Positions 24,627 to 33,459 of a stretch of 64,000 bases of DNA are shown one piece after another (the stretch's first letter is position 1; every line of letters starts with the position of its first letter). The stretch is taken from contig NZ_JBHZGO010000103.1 in NCBI RefSeq assembly GCF_042747725.1, positions 43,912 to 107,911 of the forward strand. Direction: 5' to 3'. The notes under the pieces were generated by a model. The model did not search any database. It was not told the origin of the DNA and saw only the letters and a list, made by a program, of their open reading frames with translations. Position numbers and translations under genes: made by a program. This stretch comes from FACHB-T130 sp042747725 (GTDB lineage Bacteria > Cyanobacteriota > Cyanobacteriia > Cyanobacteriales > FACHB-T130).

Positions 24627-25474
24627 GTCAGGGGGCGAATTTTCGCTTTATAAGCCTGCTCATCCAACCCATCGCCGACATTGGCATCTTCCGGGTCAAT
24701 AGCACGTTTCAAAGCCTTAATCCTATCCGAGGTTGCCGGATGGGTACTTAAGAAAGTAGGCACAGAATTGGCCCTGAGCAGCTTTTCCATGAAAGCCACC
24801 ATTCCAGAGGGAGCATAGCCTGCTCTCGTCATGGTTTGCAGCCCCTTTTGATCCGCCTCGAATTCATCTTGGCGACTGTTCGGACGCCGCAGAGCCAAAT
24901 CCACGCCAATTTGAACGGCTAGGTTGCGATCCAACCCCGCTGCTGCCGCCACGCCGCGAGCTAGCGCATTTTTCCGCAGCTGCTCAATCGCATGACGACC
25001 GGCAATATGACCGATTTCGTGGCTCATAACACTCGCCAGCTGAGCTTCATTATCTGCTGCTGTGAGCAAGCCAGTGTTGACGTAGACAAAGCCTCCCATT
25101 GTCGCAAAGGCATTGAGACCCTTATCGTTAACCACTTGAAACGTATAGGGAATATCAGGGCGATCGCTCTTCGCCACCAACCGCTGACCAATCTCTTCAA
25201 CGTAGCGAACGATTTGCGGATTGCGATACAGCCGAATCTCCTGAGTGACCAGCTGGTTATTAATCGACCGACCAATCTGAATTTCCTGTTTATCAGAAAT
25301 ATTCGATAGCTGAATCACCTGAACGCCGCGCAAAATCAAGTCAAACAACGAGATTGCTTGCCCAGACTGAGGCAAACCTACACAAATAAACAGCGCCACC
25401 ACAGATGAGAGGAACGGATAGAACCAGCGGCGAGAGGAACGACGAGAAAAAAATGACAAGGGGTTCAACTTCAT
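24623..25474 (-). CDS. M48-family metalloprotease
   Basis: This 283-residue protein has an N-terminal signal or membrane segment (about 15-40) and the zinc motif HEIGHIAGRHA near residue 151, with the third ligand in EFEADQKG near 205. It resembles the exported BepA/YfgC- and Oma1-like M48 proteases that handle misfolded envelope proteins. The mature domain should lie in the periplasm or thylakoid lumen. It is a single-gene unit whose 3' end overlaps the convergent phosphatase gene by four bases, which limits space for separate terminators. Confidence 0.9.
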   Translation of the reverse strand: MKLNPLSFFSRRSSRRWFYPFLSSVVALFICVGLPQSGQAISLFDLILRGVQVIQLSNISDKQEIQIGRSINNQLVTQEIRLYRNPQIVRYVEEIGQRLVAKSDRPDIPYTFQVVNDKGLNAFATMGGFVYVNTGLLTAADNEAQLASVMSHEIGHIAGRHAIEQLRKNALARGVAAAAGLDRNLAVQIGVDLALRRPNSRQDEFEADQKGLQTMTRAGYAPSGMVAFMEKLLRANSVPTFLSTHPATSDRIKALKRAIDPEDANVGDGLDEQAYKAKIRPLT

Positions 25475-25943
25475 AGCGAAAACGAGTGATAATCAAACCG
25501 ACAGTTGTGATAAGCGACCAGTCTTTGCAACTTCAACACTCCCTACCATCTCGGAGGCGAGATGCCTGCTCCACACGAGGCAACACCACATTTTATAACT
25601 CACAATTTCTGGTTCTGGTTCTTCTTCCCAGGCATCAGCCCAGAGAAAGAGAATCTATAGAATGCGATCGCATCTCCACGTAAATGTGACAACAACTTTC
25701 ATCAGCCTGAATTAGCAGACGTTATTTGAGAATTCTAAGTTGCAGCTTCAACCGCAATCGAGATATTTAGCGATCGCTCAAGCCTCGGCAGATCATCGAA
25801 CTGAGATCGATCCCCCGTACAATACTGATTCGGTACTGCTGAAAATTTAGCCATTCTTCATCACCAGATTCGGTGGTTGTCCTGATGAACTGGAGAGCAA
25901 GTTCACAGAAAATTTAAATAGAATCCTGTGCCCCGATAAGAAG
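25475..25943. other. Intergenic region, no gene recognised
   Basis: This 469-base spacer lies between divergent genes. A small stem CATCTC/GAGATG occurs near 25547-25564 within a sequence that looks like a dispersed repeat. I see no credible coding sequence. Confidence 0.45.
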
Positions 25944-26141
25944 ATGCAAGCTCAAAGCCTCTCCCTAACGATCGCTCAATTAGTCGAGCAATTATTCACC
26001 ACGCGCAGAATCACTCGCAATGACCAACAACGGCTGATGACAGCGCTGTTATCGAAGACGGCTCTCAGCTCCGAAGAGCAGATCCAAGTCAACCGAGTAT
26101 TTGACAGCCTAAAGCAAGGCTATATCCGTGTCGTAGACTAA
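25944..26141 (+). CDS. Small conserved cyanobacterial protein
   Basis: This 65-residue protein (MQAQSLSLTIAQLVEQLFTT at the start) has a compact helical pattern with an internal SSEEQIQVNRVFDSLKQG segment. Proteins of this size and sequence style are widespread in cyanobacteria, but I know no function. It is the only frame in the region with coding-like composition and is flanked by spacers on both sides. Confidence 0.65.
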   Translation: MQAQSLSLTIAQLVEQLFTTRRITRNDQQRLMTALLSKTALSSEEQIQVNRVFDSLKQGYIRVVD

Positions 26142-26317
26142 GTTAGGCAGTCTTTTCAGGAAGGCTTTACAACCAGCCATCTGCCAGCACTCTGTAGGCG
26201 ACACTCGTGGTACTCTGACAAAAGACTGCCGGATTAAGTATCATCTACCTTGTGATTTGTAGAGTTAGAGGTTACTGAATTTCCCCAGTTTTTTAGCTAG
26301 AGCCAGGACAATTCTGC

Positions 26318-26845
26318 ATGAAGATTTTGGATTCTCAAGGTCGCTTATTCGGCAAGGTGAGCATCTTAGATGTGGGTGCTGCCTTAGTGATTCTCTCAGT
26401 TATTGTGGGAATCTTCTTTTTTCCCGGCACCTCCGGTTCGGTTGCCCAAGTCGGCGTTACCACAAAACCCGTAGAAATGGATTTGATTGTCCGGGGTCTA
26501 AATGTGCGAGATCCCCAGGCTTTAATTGACCAGTTCCAGAAGGACAAAAAAACGAATATTATCATCCGCAATCAACCCGCCGGACAGATGGAGATTAAAT
26601 CCATAAAAATCCTGCCGCGAAGCGTGACCGTCCCGCAACCGGATGGTTCTGTTAAAGCGCTCCCCGATCCTAGACCTGATTCTTTTAGCACCGATATGCT
26701 GATGACTTTCGGTACTAAAGCCCAAATCACCAAGGATGGCCCGGTTGTGGGCGGTACCAAACTCAAAATTGGCATCCCAGTAGAACTGGACGGCTCAGGT
26801 TATAACTTCAATTCCACGGTCATTGATATCCGGTTCCAAGACTAA
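26318..26845 (+). CDS. DUF4330 membrane-anchored protein
   Basis: This 175-residue protein starts with a short soluble segment (MKILDSQGRLFGKVSILDVG), followed by one transmembrane helix (about 20-37) and a beta-rich extracytoplasmic domain. This arrangement is the pattern of DUF4330. Function is unknown. The gene appears monocistronic and ends at a strong hairpin shared with the convergent hydrolase gene. Confidence 0.8.
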   Translation: MKILDSQGRLFGKVSILDVGAALVILSVIVGIFFFPGTSGSVAQVGVTTKPVEMDLIVRGLNVRDPQALIDQFQKDKKTNIIIRNQPAGQMEIKSIKILPRSVTVPQPDGSVKALPDPRPDSFSTDMLMTFGTKAQITKDGPVVGGTKLKIGIPVELDGSGYNFNSTVIDIRFQD

Positions 26846-26855
26846 TCTGGCGGTA

Positions 26856-26891
26856 GAGAAACCCACTATTTTTTAAAATAATGGGTTTCTC
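26856..26891. terminator. Hairpin terminator between convergent genes
   Basis: GAGAAACCCA and TGGGTTTCTC form a 10-base stem. After a C/A mismatch it continues into TATTTT/AAAATA around a short loop. It can act in both directions for the DUF4330 and alpha/beta hydrolase genes. Confidence 0.75.
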
Positions 26892-26914
26892 TGGCATTTC
26901 TAGACAAGTAAGTT

Positions 26915-27814
26915 CTACGCAAGTAAGTCTAAAAATCGCCGGATCAAGCCGATTGTCACCGCAGGCAGTTCCAGTTGGGGCGTCAAGCCCACATCATCGA
27001 GGGGCTGAAAAACTCGGACAGCTTGCGGATTTAAAGCTGCCAGCCGCCTGCCAATTTCCGGGCCAGTAAACTCGGATTTTTCCCCCCACATTATGGCAGT
27101 AGGCACGTTTAGCTGAGTCATGTACAGGGATAGATCGAAGCATAAATCTCCCCGAACAAAAGAAAGCGCTGCATATTCTGCATTTGGTTGCTGGGCAGAT
27201 TGCAGATAAGCGTCTACGATTTCCTGGTAGACGCGGCGTTGCCTTGCAAATTGACGCTGTTCTAGGAAACTACGGATGCCACCCTCAGTAGCAACGCCAG
27301 TACTATAGATCAAGCGATCTAGAATTGGCGTGCTAACCAGTTGGGCAAAGAAGCTACTGCTGTAATTTTCCCCAAAGTCAGACAAACCCGCCGGTGTGGT
27401 GAGAATCAGGGACTTAAAGAGATCGGGGCGAGCGATCGCGGCTCTAATTGTAAAAGCAGCCGTGAGAGAAGATGCCACGACTGGCACCGGCTCGTTACAA
27501 GTCTGCTCGATGAACTCAATAATTGTGTTGATGTAGTCATCTATCTGGTAATTGCGTGCGGGATGGTCAGACCTACCCCAACCAATTAGGTCGGGTGCAA
27601 TAACTCGATACTCGGTTGCAAAAGCTGGATAGACTTTCGACCATTCATAGGCGGACGACCCACCACCAAAGCCATGCAGGAAAACCAACGTGGGCAGCTC
27701 CTCTGACATGGCTGCATCCGTCGAGCGCCAAGGTGCCCCCTTGGGGGTGTAGTACACCATTCTTCCCAAGGAAGTGACAATCGATTGCATCTCAAAGCCG
27801 GGTGGCTGAATCAT
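26915..27814 (-). CDS. Alpha/beta hydrolase with non-canonical nucleophile elbow
   Basis: This 299-residue protein has the alpha/beta hydrolase HGFGGGSSAYEW oxyanion loop and the usual APDLIGWGRSDHP strand. At the nucleophile elbow, where GxSxG is expected, it reads ASSLT, so the small residues around the Ser are changed. The late Asp is likely in MWGEKSEFTG; I see no clear catalytic His in the last segment (PLDDVGLTPQLE). It may therefore be a weak or altered hydrolase. Cyanobacterial relatives with this elbow are common. Confidence 0.8.
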   Translation of the reverse strand: MIQPPGFEMQSIVTSLGRMVYYTPKGAPWRSTDAAMSEELPTLVFLHGFGGGSSAYEWSKVYPAFATEYRVIAPDLIGWGRSDHPARNYQIDDYINTIIEFIEQTCNEPVPVVASSLTAAFTIRAAIARPDLFKSLILTTPAGLSDFGENYSSSFFAQLVSTPILDRLIYSTGVATEGGIRSFLEQRQFARQRRVYQEIVDAYLQSAQQPNAEYAALSFVRGDLCFDLSLYMTQLNVPTAIMWGEKSEFTGPEIGRRLAALNPQAVRVFQPLDDVGLTPQLELPAVTIGLIRRFLDLLA

Positions 27815-27994
27815 GAATAAACCTCATTGTTATCGCCACAAGCGCTCATTGTCGCCAATTGTTGAGTGTGAGAACGTCTGACTAGTGGTTGATTCCTAGC
27901 ACCTAGTTTCAATCGCCGATGCCCAGTTGAGCTGGTGACTGATACTATTTTAGATTTTTGCTTGAGATTTTGGATGATGAAACGCTTACATATA

Positions 27995-28090
27995 CAGGAC
28001 TCGCCGCACATCACCACATCTACCACCGCAATCCCCCTGGGGGATTGAACCCGAAAAAACTCTATATGTATAAGCTTTGCGTAAGTCCTG
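27995..28090 (-). mobile_element. MITE-like element, copy 2
   Basis: This is an opposite-orientation copy of the element at 4995-5086. On the minus strand it starts CAGGACTTACGCAAAGCTTA and shares the internal GGTTCAATCCCCC and AGATGTGGTGATGT blocks. The far terminal repeat is degenerate (CAGGACTCGCCGCA). ATA-like bases flank both ends. Confidence 0.75.
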
Positions 28091-28360
28091 ATATAGCTAG
28101 TTTCAGAAATTTTCACCGGGCAATGTCAAACCAAATGATATGGCACCGAATGCGCCCAGCCTCACTGGAGCAACGATTCCGCAATTTAAAGGAACGATAA
28201 AACAACCGTCTTGAAATTAAAGATTTTGTAAATAGTTATCCCTAAAGGCAGATGTAAATTAATGTAAAAGTATATCAGCCGGTTGATTTTATTTCCCGCT
28301 ATGCTAATCCAGCCGCTGGTTTTTTTCCGCCAAATTAGAAAAAATCAGGGATAATCCAAA

Positions 28361-28392
28361 CGGTAGGGGGTGAAACCCCTCACCGGCTTTTT
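28361..28392 (+). terminator. Intrinsic terminator-like hairpin in the leader of the gene at 28580
   Basis: CGGT-A-GGGG and CCCC-TC-ACCG pair around GTGAAA and are followed by GCTTTTT, the form of a Rho-independent terminator on the plus strand. It lies about 190 bases before the next start codon, so it could end an unseen upstream transcript or attenuate the gene. A further stem CAGCCA/TGGCTG lies near 28440-28458. Confidence 0.5.
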
Positions 28393-28579
28393 GCGTACTT
28401 AAGTAAGAGGGTGTGTGCGATCGCGCTGGCAATCGGTCATCAGCCAATGTTGATGGCTGGAACATTTCTTCCAAAACTTCCCGCTCAAAAAATTTAAAAA
28501 TGCGGAATTTTTTGCCTGAGGGAAGAAGCATTACTCGGAATCAGATCGTAAAAGACGCCCCATAAGTCAAGGAGGCTGA

Positions 28580-29287
28580 ATGAACAGAGGGGGGGTTAGT
28601 AGCTTCAGATCGTCGCTCCCAAGTGATAGCTCCGTCAAGTCTGGAGATGTCCGTGTCGGAGCAATAAACGGCGATCCAGTTCTTGAAAAAGTACGTCAAG
28701 AGAATGTTATGGCAATGCAATGCAGTCTTCCGTGGGATGAAATCAGCGACTTTGACGCATCCGCAACAACAATTGAGTTCAGCGATGCGTCCACCGTTGT
28801 CGCTTCTCCTAGCATAGAGCCGCCTAGCGCTGACTCCGGCTTACCCGTAAATAAGCCAACCTGCGTTCGCCTCAACATGGAAGACTTGAAATGCTTTGAC
28901 GTGGTGGAGCGTCAGTTTCAGCAATGGGGTCTCACTTTTAGAAACGCGATCGCCCTGCATCCTTCCAACCCCGCTTTCCCCCCGCGATCTGGCACCACCG
29001 TCCTCATGGGTGCCCCTAAAAACGGCTTGATAGAAATTTCGTTTCAGTATCCGGTTCGCTTTGTCAGTGGCTTTGTCACCAGTTCCCAGCGAACAATTTT
29101 ATCTGCCTACGACCAGCAAAACCAGCTCCTCGCTCGCGCTGAGCTGACAGAGCCGAATCTAGCCGGGACGGATTCCAAAATTCCTCCTAACACTCAGCTG
29201 AGCGTCGCAGTACCAAATATCTATCGGATCACCTTCTACGCCTTTGATGGCTGTCTGACCATTGATGACTTGAGCTTTGGTTTATGA
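28580..29287 (+). CDS. Cyanobacterial protein of unknown function, beta-rich
   Basis: This 235-residue protein is preceded by AAGGAGG four bases from the start. The first 95 residues are low-complexity and rich in Ser/Asp. From about residue 95 a beta-rich domain follows (ERQFQQWGLTFRNAIALHPS, then a SGFVTSSQRTILSAYD segment and a final ITFYAFDGCLTIDDLSFG). The late part resembles the lectin-like or carbohydrate-binding beta-sandwich often found in PEP-CTERM proteins, but there is no signal peptide or sorting signal. I do not assign a function. Confidence 0.7.
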   Translation: MNRGGVSSFRSSLPSDSSVKSGDVRVGAINGDPVLEKVRQENVMAMQCSLPWDEISDFDASATTIEFSDASTVVASPSIEPPSADSGLPVNKPTCVRLNMEDLKCFDVVERQFQQWGLTFRNAIALHPSNPAFPPRSGTTVLMGAPKNGLIEISFQYPVRFVSGFVTSSQRTILSAYDQQNQLLARAELTEPNLAGTDSKIPPNTQLSVAVPNIYRITFYAFDGCLTIDDLSFGL

Positions 29288-29380
29288 ACGGTCATTGGTC
29301 ATTGGTTCAGTAGTCATTGGTCAACTAGCTAAAACTAAGGACTAATGACTACGGACTAATGACTAAAAGTTATTAAGATA
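29288..29380. repeat. Tandem GTCATTGGTC / GACTAATGAC intergenic repeat
   Basis: The spacer contains repeats of GGTCATTGG and of GGACTAATGACTA, which pair with each other (TAGTCATTGGTC against GACTAATGACTA with one mismatch). Such repeats are common between cyanobacterial genes and may form a terminator for the upstream gene. Confidence 0.55.
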
Positions 29381-29426
29381 GTTAACTCGTTAGGTATAAT
29401 CTATCTGACTTAAGCAGGAAACTTTC

Positions 29427-30230
29427 GTGGCACAGGCGTCGTCTTGGCGACAGCAACTCGTTAACCAGATCCAATTAGCTCTGTCGCAGAAACAATTAAA
29501 AATGGCAGCCCTCAAGCTGTTTCCCCGGCACCCGGTTCAGGGATCGGGCAGGTGGCTGGTAGCGGTAGCGAAGCGGTGGGCGCTAGCCATCGCCGTTGTG
29601 GTGGTGATGCTGTTCTGGAACTGGAAGCTTCTACTCGCTACCGGCACTGGTGTGTTGGTAATGTTGCTGGTTTACCTGATGCAGGAGTGGGACTGGCAAG
29701 TACACTGGTCGAGTCTGCAACGGTTTTTTAGTGGATCCAACCGGCAATTAACTCTTGCCGTTGGCAGTGGCGGCATTGCCAGCTTCAGCACTTATATGGC
29801 GGTTTCTATCTGGGTAGACTCCGACAGTCCTTGGATTGCCGCTGGTGCAATTCTTCAAGGTCTGGGCACTCTGGCAACCCTGATTCTCTTGGTCTGGCAA
29901 ATTATTAGCCGTCAACTGAATCGAGATGAAGCCAACCTGAACCATTGGTTAACGGAACTAACGCAGGTAGACCCCCTGAAGCGTCTGATTGCGGTTCGGC
30001 AACTTTGTGCCTTAGTCACAGACGCTAGGTTAGAGCGGGAGCATCGGCGTAGCGTTGCTGAATACTTTCGGCTGATGCTGAATCAAGAACCGGAAGCGGC
30101 AATCCGAGATGCGGTTCTTGATGGTCTGCAAGCATTGGAGAGTAACCAGCAGTTAATTAAGGGCAGCCAACCGTTAAAGACGCCAGTTGTTTTGAAACGG
30201 TCTGCGGCTAAAGTCCGCAGGAAGAATTAA
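29427..30230 (+). CDS. Membrane protein with HEAT-like C-terminal region, unknown function
   Basis: This 267-residue protein starts at a GTG preceded by AGCAGGA. It has two or three closely spaced transmembrane segments (about 50-90), a further hydrophobic region near 120-165, and then a soluble helical tail (LTQVDPLKRLIAVRQLCALV) that resembles one or two HEAT-type repeats. I do not recognise the family beyond cyanobacterial hypothetical proteins. The tail suggests a protein-interaction role at the membrane. Confidence 0.7.
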   Translation: MAQASSWRQQLVNQIQLALSQKQLKMAALKLFPRHPVQGSGRWLVAVAKRWALAIAVVVVMLFWNWKLLLATGTGVLVMLLVYLMQEWDWQVHWSSLQRFFSGSNRQLTLAVGSGGIASFSTYMAVSIWVDSDSPWIAAGAILQGLGTLATLILLVWQIISRQLNRDEANLNHWLTELTQVDPLKRLIAVRQLCALVTDARLEREHRRSVAEYFRLMLNQEPEAAIRDAVLDGLQALESNQQLIKGSQPLKTPVVLKRSAAKVRRKN

Positions 30231-30282
30231 GCAGAGGGGTAGAGGAGCAGAGGAGCGATCGCCCAATCTTAATTTTTGCTTT

Positions 30283-30819
30283 TTAATTCTTAAACTGGGG
30301 TTCCGCTTTCTCCACAGAGGCATCGTTGACTCCCAGCGTTAGCTCTAAAGGCGTTTGGGAAGGATATGCCTTGACAACCTCTCGATAGACATCGTAATTC
30401 GTCGGCAAGGTAACACTCTGCCCGTTGTTGCGATAAGTAATCTGGTAATTCACATCTCGCAAAATCTCTGGCTGGCTTGCCTTTTCGGCAGGTTGCAGCC
30501 GCTGTTCAATTTCATCAAGCGTGGGGCGCGGCGGCAGTGCAGACCACCAGAGTTCCCGTTCGTCTGGGCCAATTACCGCGCCTTCTGGCTTCTCCCCATT
30601 GCGGTTGAGTAAGGAAGTAGAGGCAAAAGTTTCGATTCGCTCTTGATTGCGGCTGGGATTGGTCGAGTAGCCGACCTTCCAAGTTAAAGTTGTCCGGGCG
30701 GTTGCTTCATACTGGTTAGTGGTTACGGTGCTGCACCCAGAGAGAGCAAATAAGAGAGAAGCTCCCGCCAGTATGGCAAAAAATGGGCTTTGTTGTTTAA
30801 ATTGACCTTTGAGACTCAC
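30283..30819 (-). CDS. Lipoprotein of unknown function
   Basis: This 178-residue protein has a signal peptide with a clear lipobox (FALSGC near residue 29), so it is probably lipid-anchored and faces the periplasm. The mature part is short, polar and rich in Pro/Thr, with no recognised domain. It is transcribed divergently from the polysaccharide deacetylase gene. Confidence 0.75.
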   Translation of the reverse strand: MSLKGQFKQQSPFFAILAGASLLFALSGCSTVTTNQYEATARTTLTWKVGYSTNPSRNQERIETFASTSLLNRNGEKPEGAVIGPDERELWWSALPPRPTLDEIEQRLQPAEKASQPEILRDVNYQITYRNNGQSVTLPTNYDVYREVVKAYPSQTPLELTLGVNDASVEKAEPQFKN

Positions 30820-30860
30820 CGTCTGCTGACACCAATTAGAAAAACGACATCAAAGAGCAA

Positions 30861-31547
30861 ATGCATCTGGCTCCGCTATTTCCTATTGTGTACCGAATTC
30901 TTCAGCCTGCCTTTCCCCGTTGTCTGTGGTCGGGTACTGGAAATTCACGAGCGATCGCTCTCACGTTTGATGATGGCCCCCATCCCCACTACACTCCCGA
31001 ACTATTGAAAGTGCTAGACCAATACGGCATAACCGCCAGTTTTTTTTGGCTGGGTGTTTGCGTTAACCGCTCACCAGCAACTGCCAAAGAAGTCTACCAG
31101 CGGGGTCACTGGATTGGACTGCATGGGTACGATCATCGCGCTTTTCCCAAGCTGAGTCCATCTGACCTCAAGCAAAGTATAAAACAGACGCAGCAGGCGA
31201 TCCAACAAGCCTGTCAACTCGATCCACAATACATTCGTGACGTTCGACCCCCCAATGGTTTGTTTACACCCCAGACCTTAGATTTATTGCAGCAGTGGAA
31301 CTATCGACCTGTCATGTGGAGCGTGGTGCCGGAAGACTGGGTGCAGCCTGGGGTTAGCGTCGTCGTACAGCGAGTTTTGCGGCAAGTCCAAAATGGTTCG
31401 GTCATTGTTTTGCATGATGGCTATTATGGAGGTCAAGATGTGGCTGAAACGACCGCCCAGCTAGTGCCTCAACTATTGCAACAAGGATATCAATTTGTTA
31501 CCATCGATGCGCTGTGGCAGCAAACTCAGTTGACCTCCTTAACCTAA
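30861..31547 (+). CDS. Polysaccharide deacetylase (NodB/CE4 family)
   Basis: This 228-residue protein has the NodB motifs in order: TFDDGPHP (metal-binding and catalytic Asp), HGYDH (metal His pair), RPPNG and LHDG. These enzymes remove acetyl groups from N-acetylglucosamine polymers such as peptidoglycan or exopolysaccharide. There is no clear cleavable signal peptide, though the N-terminus is mildly hydrophobic. HGYDH replaces the more usual H(S/T)xxH and keeps both His residues. Confidence 0.88.
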   Translation: MHLAPLFPIVYRILQPAFPRCLWSGTGNSRAIALTFDDGPHPHYTPELLKVLDQYGITASFFWLGVCVNRSPATAKEVYQRGHWIGLHGYDHRAFPKLSPSDLKQSIKQTQQAIQQACQLDPQYIRDVRPPNGLFTPQTLDLLQQWNYRPVMWSVVPEDWVQPGVSVVVQRVLRQVQNGSVIVLHDGYYGGQDVAETTAQLVPQLLQQGYQFVTIDALWQQTQLTSLT

Positions 31548-32204
31548 ATGCGAAATATATTGATGTTTTCTCTGTCACATTTTGGCTCTTGTTGATTAGA
31601 ATGACGGAATAGAATTCAGCCATTTGTCGCAACCCATCGCCCATAAAGCGTCAGTAGGATAGAGTTGCATTTAAGCAAAATGCGAGACAAAGCAACATTT
31701 TCTCTAGTTTTGCCTAAACGTTCATTACTGCTTAGTGCTACTCTCCCGAAACCTTTGACGCTTAACTATAGGCTATTTATAGAAAGATAGCGATCAACTG
31801 GCTGGAGGCATCACCAAATCAACCAGGGAATGTTGCTGGTAAATCCTGTACAAGCTAGTTGAAGGAGATGGGATCGGAATGGGTGTATCAATTCCACTCG
31901 GATTATCCATTTGGAAAAGCCGCCTTGACATTAACTTCATATTTGAAGGTTTAAATAAACCAAAAGCGTGCAAGTTTTGTGAGAAAGGCTACAATCGGAA
32001 AGGTTTTGAACACTACCAGCATTAACACCTATTTCAACGCGGTTATCGAACGCTGGCCTGCAAGGCGAGCGCCTTCTCCCTTTCTCTCATTTAGCCAGTC
32101 AGCAAGCGTTGAAAGCTGGTAAGGTAAACGACTGGCTAACTTGTTTTGTAGATTAACTAACACCATCTTCTGGTCTTTAACTGAAGGAGCATGAGGAATT
32201 CGGC
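31548..32204. other. Long leader region upstream of sigA
   Basis: About 650 bases without a gene precede sigA on its coding strand. Long leaders with several promoters are known for principal sigma factor genes in cyanobacteria. I see no clear riboswitch and cannot place promoter boxes reliably. Confidence 0.5.
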
Positions 32205-33407
32205 ATGACCCAGGCCAACGACGTACTCGAAATCATCACTCCGCCTGAGAGCGAGTTGGATCTCTTAATTGATGAAGACGCGGATCAAGACGACTTTGTA
32301 GACGTAACACCCGAAGAAGACGACAGTAAGCCTGGTAAGGTCAGTAGATCCCGTCGTCGGGTGCAAACGAAAAAGAAACACTACACTGAGGATTCGATTC
32401 GTCTCTATTTACAAGAAATTGGTAGGATTCGTCTCTTACGAGCCGACGAAGAAATTGAACTCGCACGCAAAATAGCGGACTTACTAGAATTAGAGCGTTT
32501 GCGCGAGCAACTGATCGAAAATCTGGAGCGGGAACCGCAGGATATAGAGTGGGCTGAGGGAGTGCTAAAATCTGAGCGAGTTTGGGAACAACTCGCTACT
32601 CAGCTGGGGCGAGAACCGCAACAAGAAGAGTGGTCTAAAGAGGTGAACAAGCGCCTGCCAGCGTTCCGACATCGCCTCTATGTAGGTCGTCGCGCTAAGG
32701 ACAAAATGGTGCAGTCAAACCTGCGTTTGGTGGTTTCGATTGCCAAAAAATATATGAACCGTGGCTTATCCTTCCAAGACTTGATTCAGGAAGGCAGTCT
32801 AGGCTTGATTCGAGCCGCTGAAAAATTTGACCACGAAAAAGGTTACAAGTTCTCCACCTATGCGACGTGGTGGATTCGGCAGGCAATAACGAGAGCGATC
32901 GCGGATCAATCTCGCACCATTCGACTGCCCGTTCACCTCTACGAAACCATCTCTCGGATCAAGAAAACTACCAAGCTTCTCTCCCAAGAAATGGGTCGCA
33001 AACCCACTGAAGAAGAAATCGCTACTCGCATGGAAATGACCATCGAGAAACTGCGATTCATCGCCAAATCAGCTCAGTTACCCATTTCTCTAGAAACTCC
33101 CATCGGTAAAGAAGAAGACTCCCGCCTGGGAGACTTCATCGAAGCTGACGGTGAAACCCCCGAAGACCAAGTTTCCAAAAATCTCCTCCGCGAAGACCTA
33201 GAAAGCGTCCTCGACACCCTCAGCCCCCGCGAACGCGACGTACTGCGTCTGCGCTACGGCTTAGATGATGGACGCATGAAAACTCTTGAAGAAATCGGTC
33301 AAATCTTCAACGTCACCCGCGAACGGATTCGTCAAATTGAAGCAAAAGCTCTCCGCAAGTTGCGCCATCCCAATCGCAACAGCATCCTCAAAGAGTACAT
33401 TCGCTAA
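32205..33407 (+). CDS. sigA: Principal RNA polymerase sigma factor SigA (RpoD)
   Basis: This 400-residue group 1 sigma factor directs RNA polymerase to housekeeping promoters. It has an acidic N-terminus and region 1.2 (DSIRLYLQEIGRIRLL, about 63-80). Region 2 contains LRLVVSIAKKYMNRGLSF and the -10 recognition helix TYATWWIRQAITRAI. Region 3 follows, and region 4 has the -35 recognition helix TLEEIGQIFNVTRERIRQIE. A 30-residue non-conserved segment between 1.2 and 2.1, rich in Glu, is typical of cyanobacterial SigA. GGAGCATGAGGA lies just before the start. The gene is monocistronic and ends at a G/C-rich hairpin. Confidence 0.95.
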   Translation: MTQANDVLEIITPPESELDLLIDEDADQDDFVDVTPEEDDSKPGKVSRSRRRVQTKKKHYTEDSIRLYLQEIGRIRLLRADEEIELARKIADLLELERLREQLIENLEREPQDIEWAEGVLKSERVWEQLATQLGREPQQEEWSKEVNKRLPAFRHRLYVGRRAKDKMVQSNLRLVVSIAKKYMNRGLSFQDLIQEGSLGLIRAAEKFDHEKGYKFSTYATWWIRQAITRAIADQSRTIRLPVHLYETISRIKKTTKLLSQEMGRKPTEEEIATRMEMTIEKLRFIAKSAQLPISLETPIGKEEDSRLGDFIEADGETPEDQVSKNLLREDLESVLDTLSPRERDVLRLRYGLDDGRMKTLEEIGQIFNVTRERIRQIEAKALRKLRHPNRNSILKEYIR

Positions 33408-33428
33408 CGCGATCGCTTTCATCTCTAT

Positions 33429-33451
33429 AGGGGCAGGGTTTCCCCGCCCCT
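33429..33451. terminator. G/C-rich hairpin after sigA
   Basis: AGGGGCAGGG and CCCCGCCCCT pair with one mismatch around TTT, 22 bases after the sigA stop and just before the convergent ligase gene's end. It belongs to the same dispersed repeat type as 3589-3612. Confidence 0.6.
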
Positions 33452-33459
33452 ACTTGCTA

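Larger units (their letters stand above)
27815..28579. other. Intergenic region with a MITE-like element and a leader hairpin
   Basis: This 765-base spacer lies between the divergent hydrolase gene and the gene at 28580. It contains the second MITE-like copy (27995-28090) and a terminator-like hairpin (28361-28392). No coding sequence in it looks real to me. Confidence 0.6.

Noticed and set aside
28304..28531. Minus-strand frame of 75 codons upstream of the gene at 28580
   Set aside because: It crosses the terminator-like hairpin and has no recognisable composition or start site.
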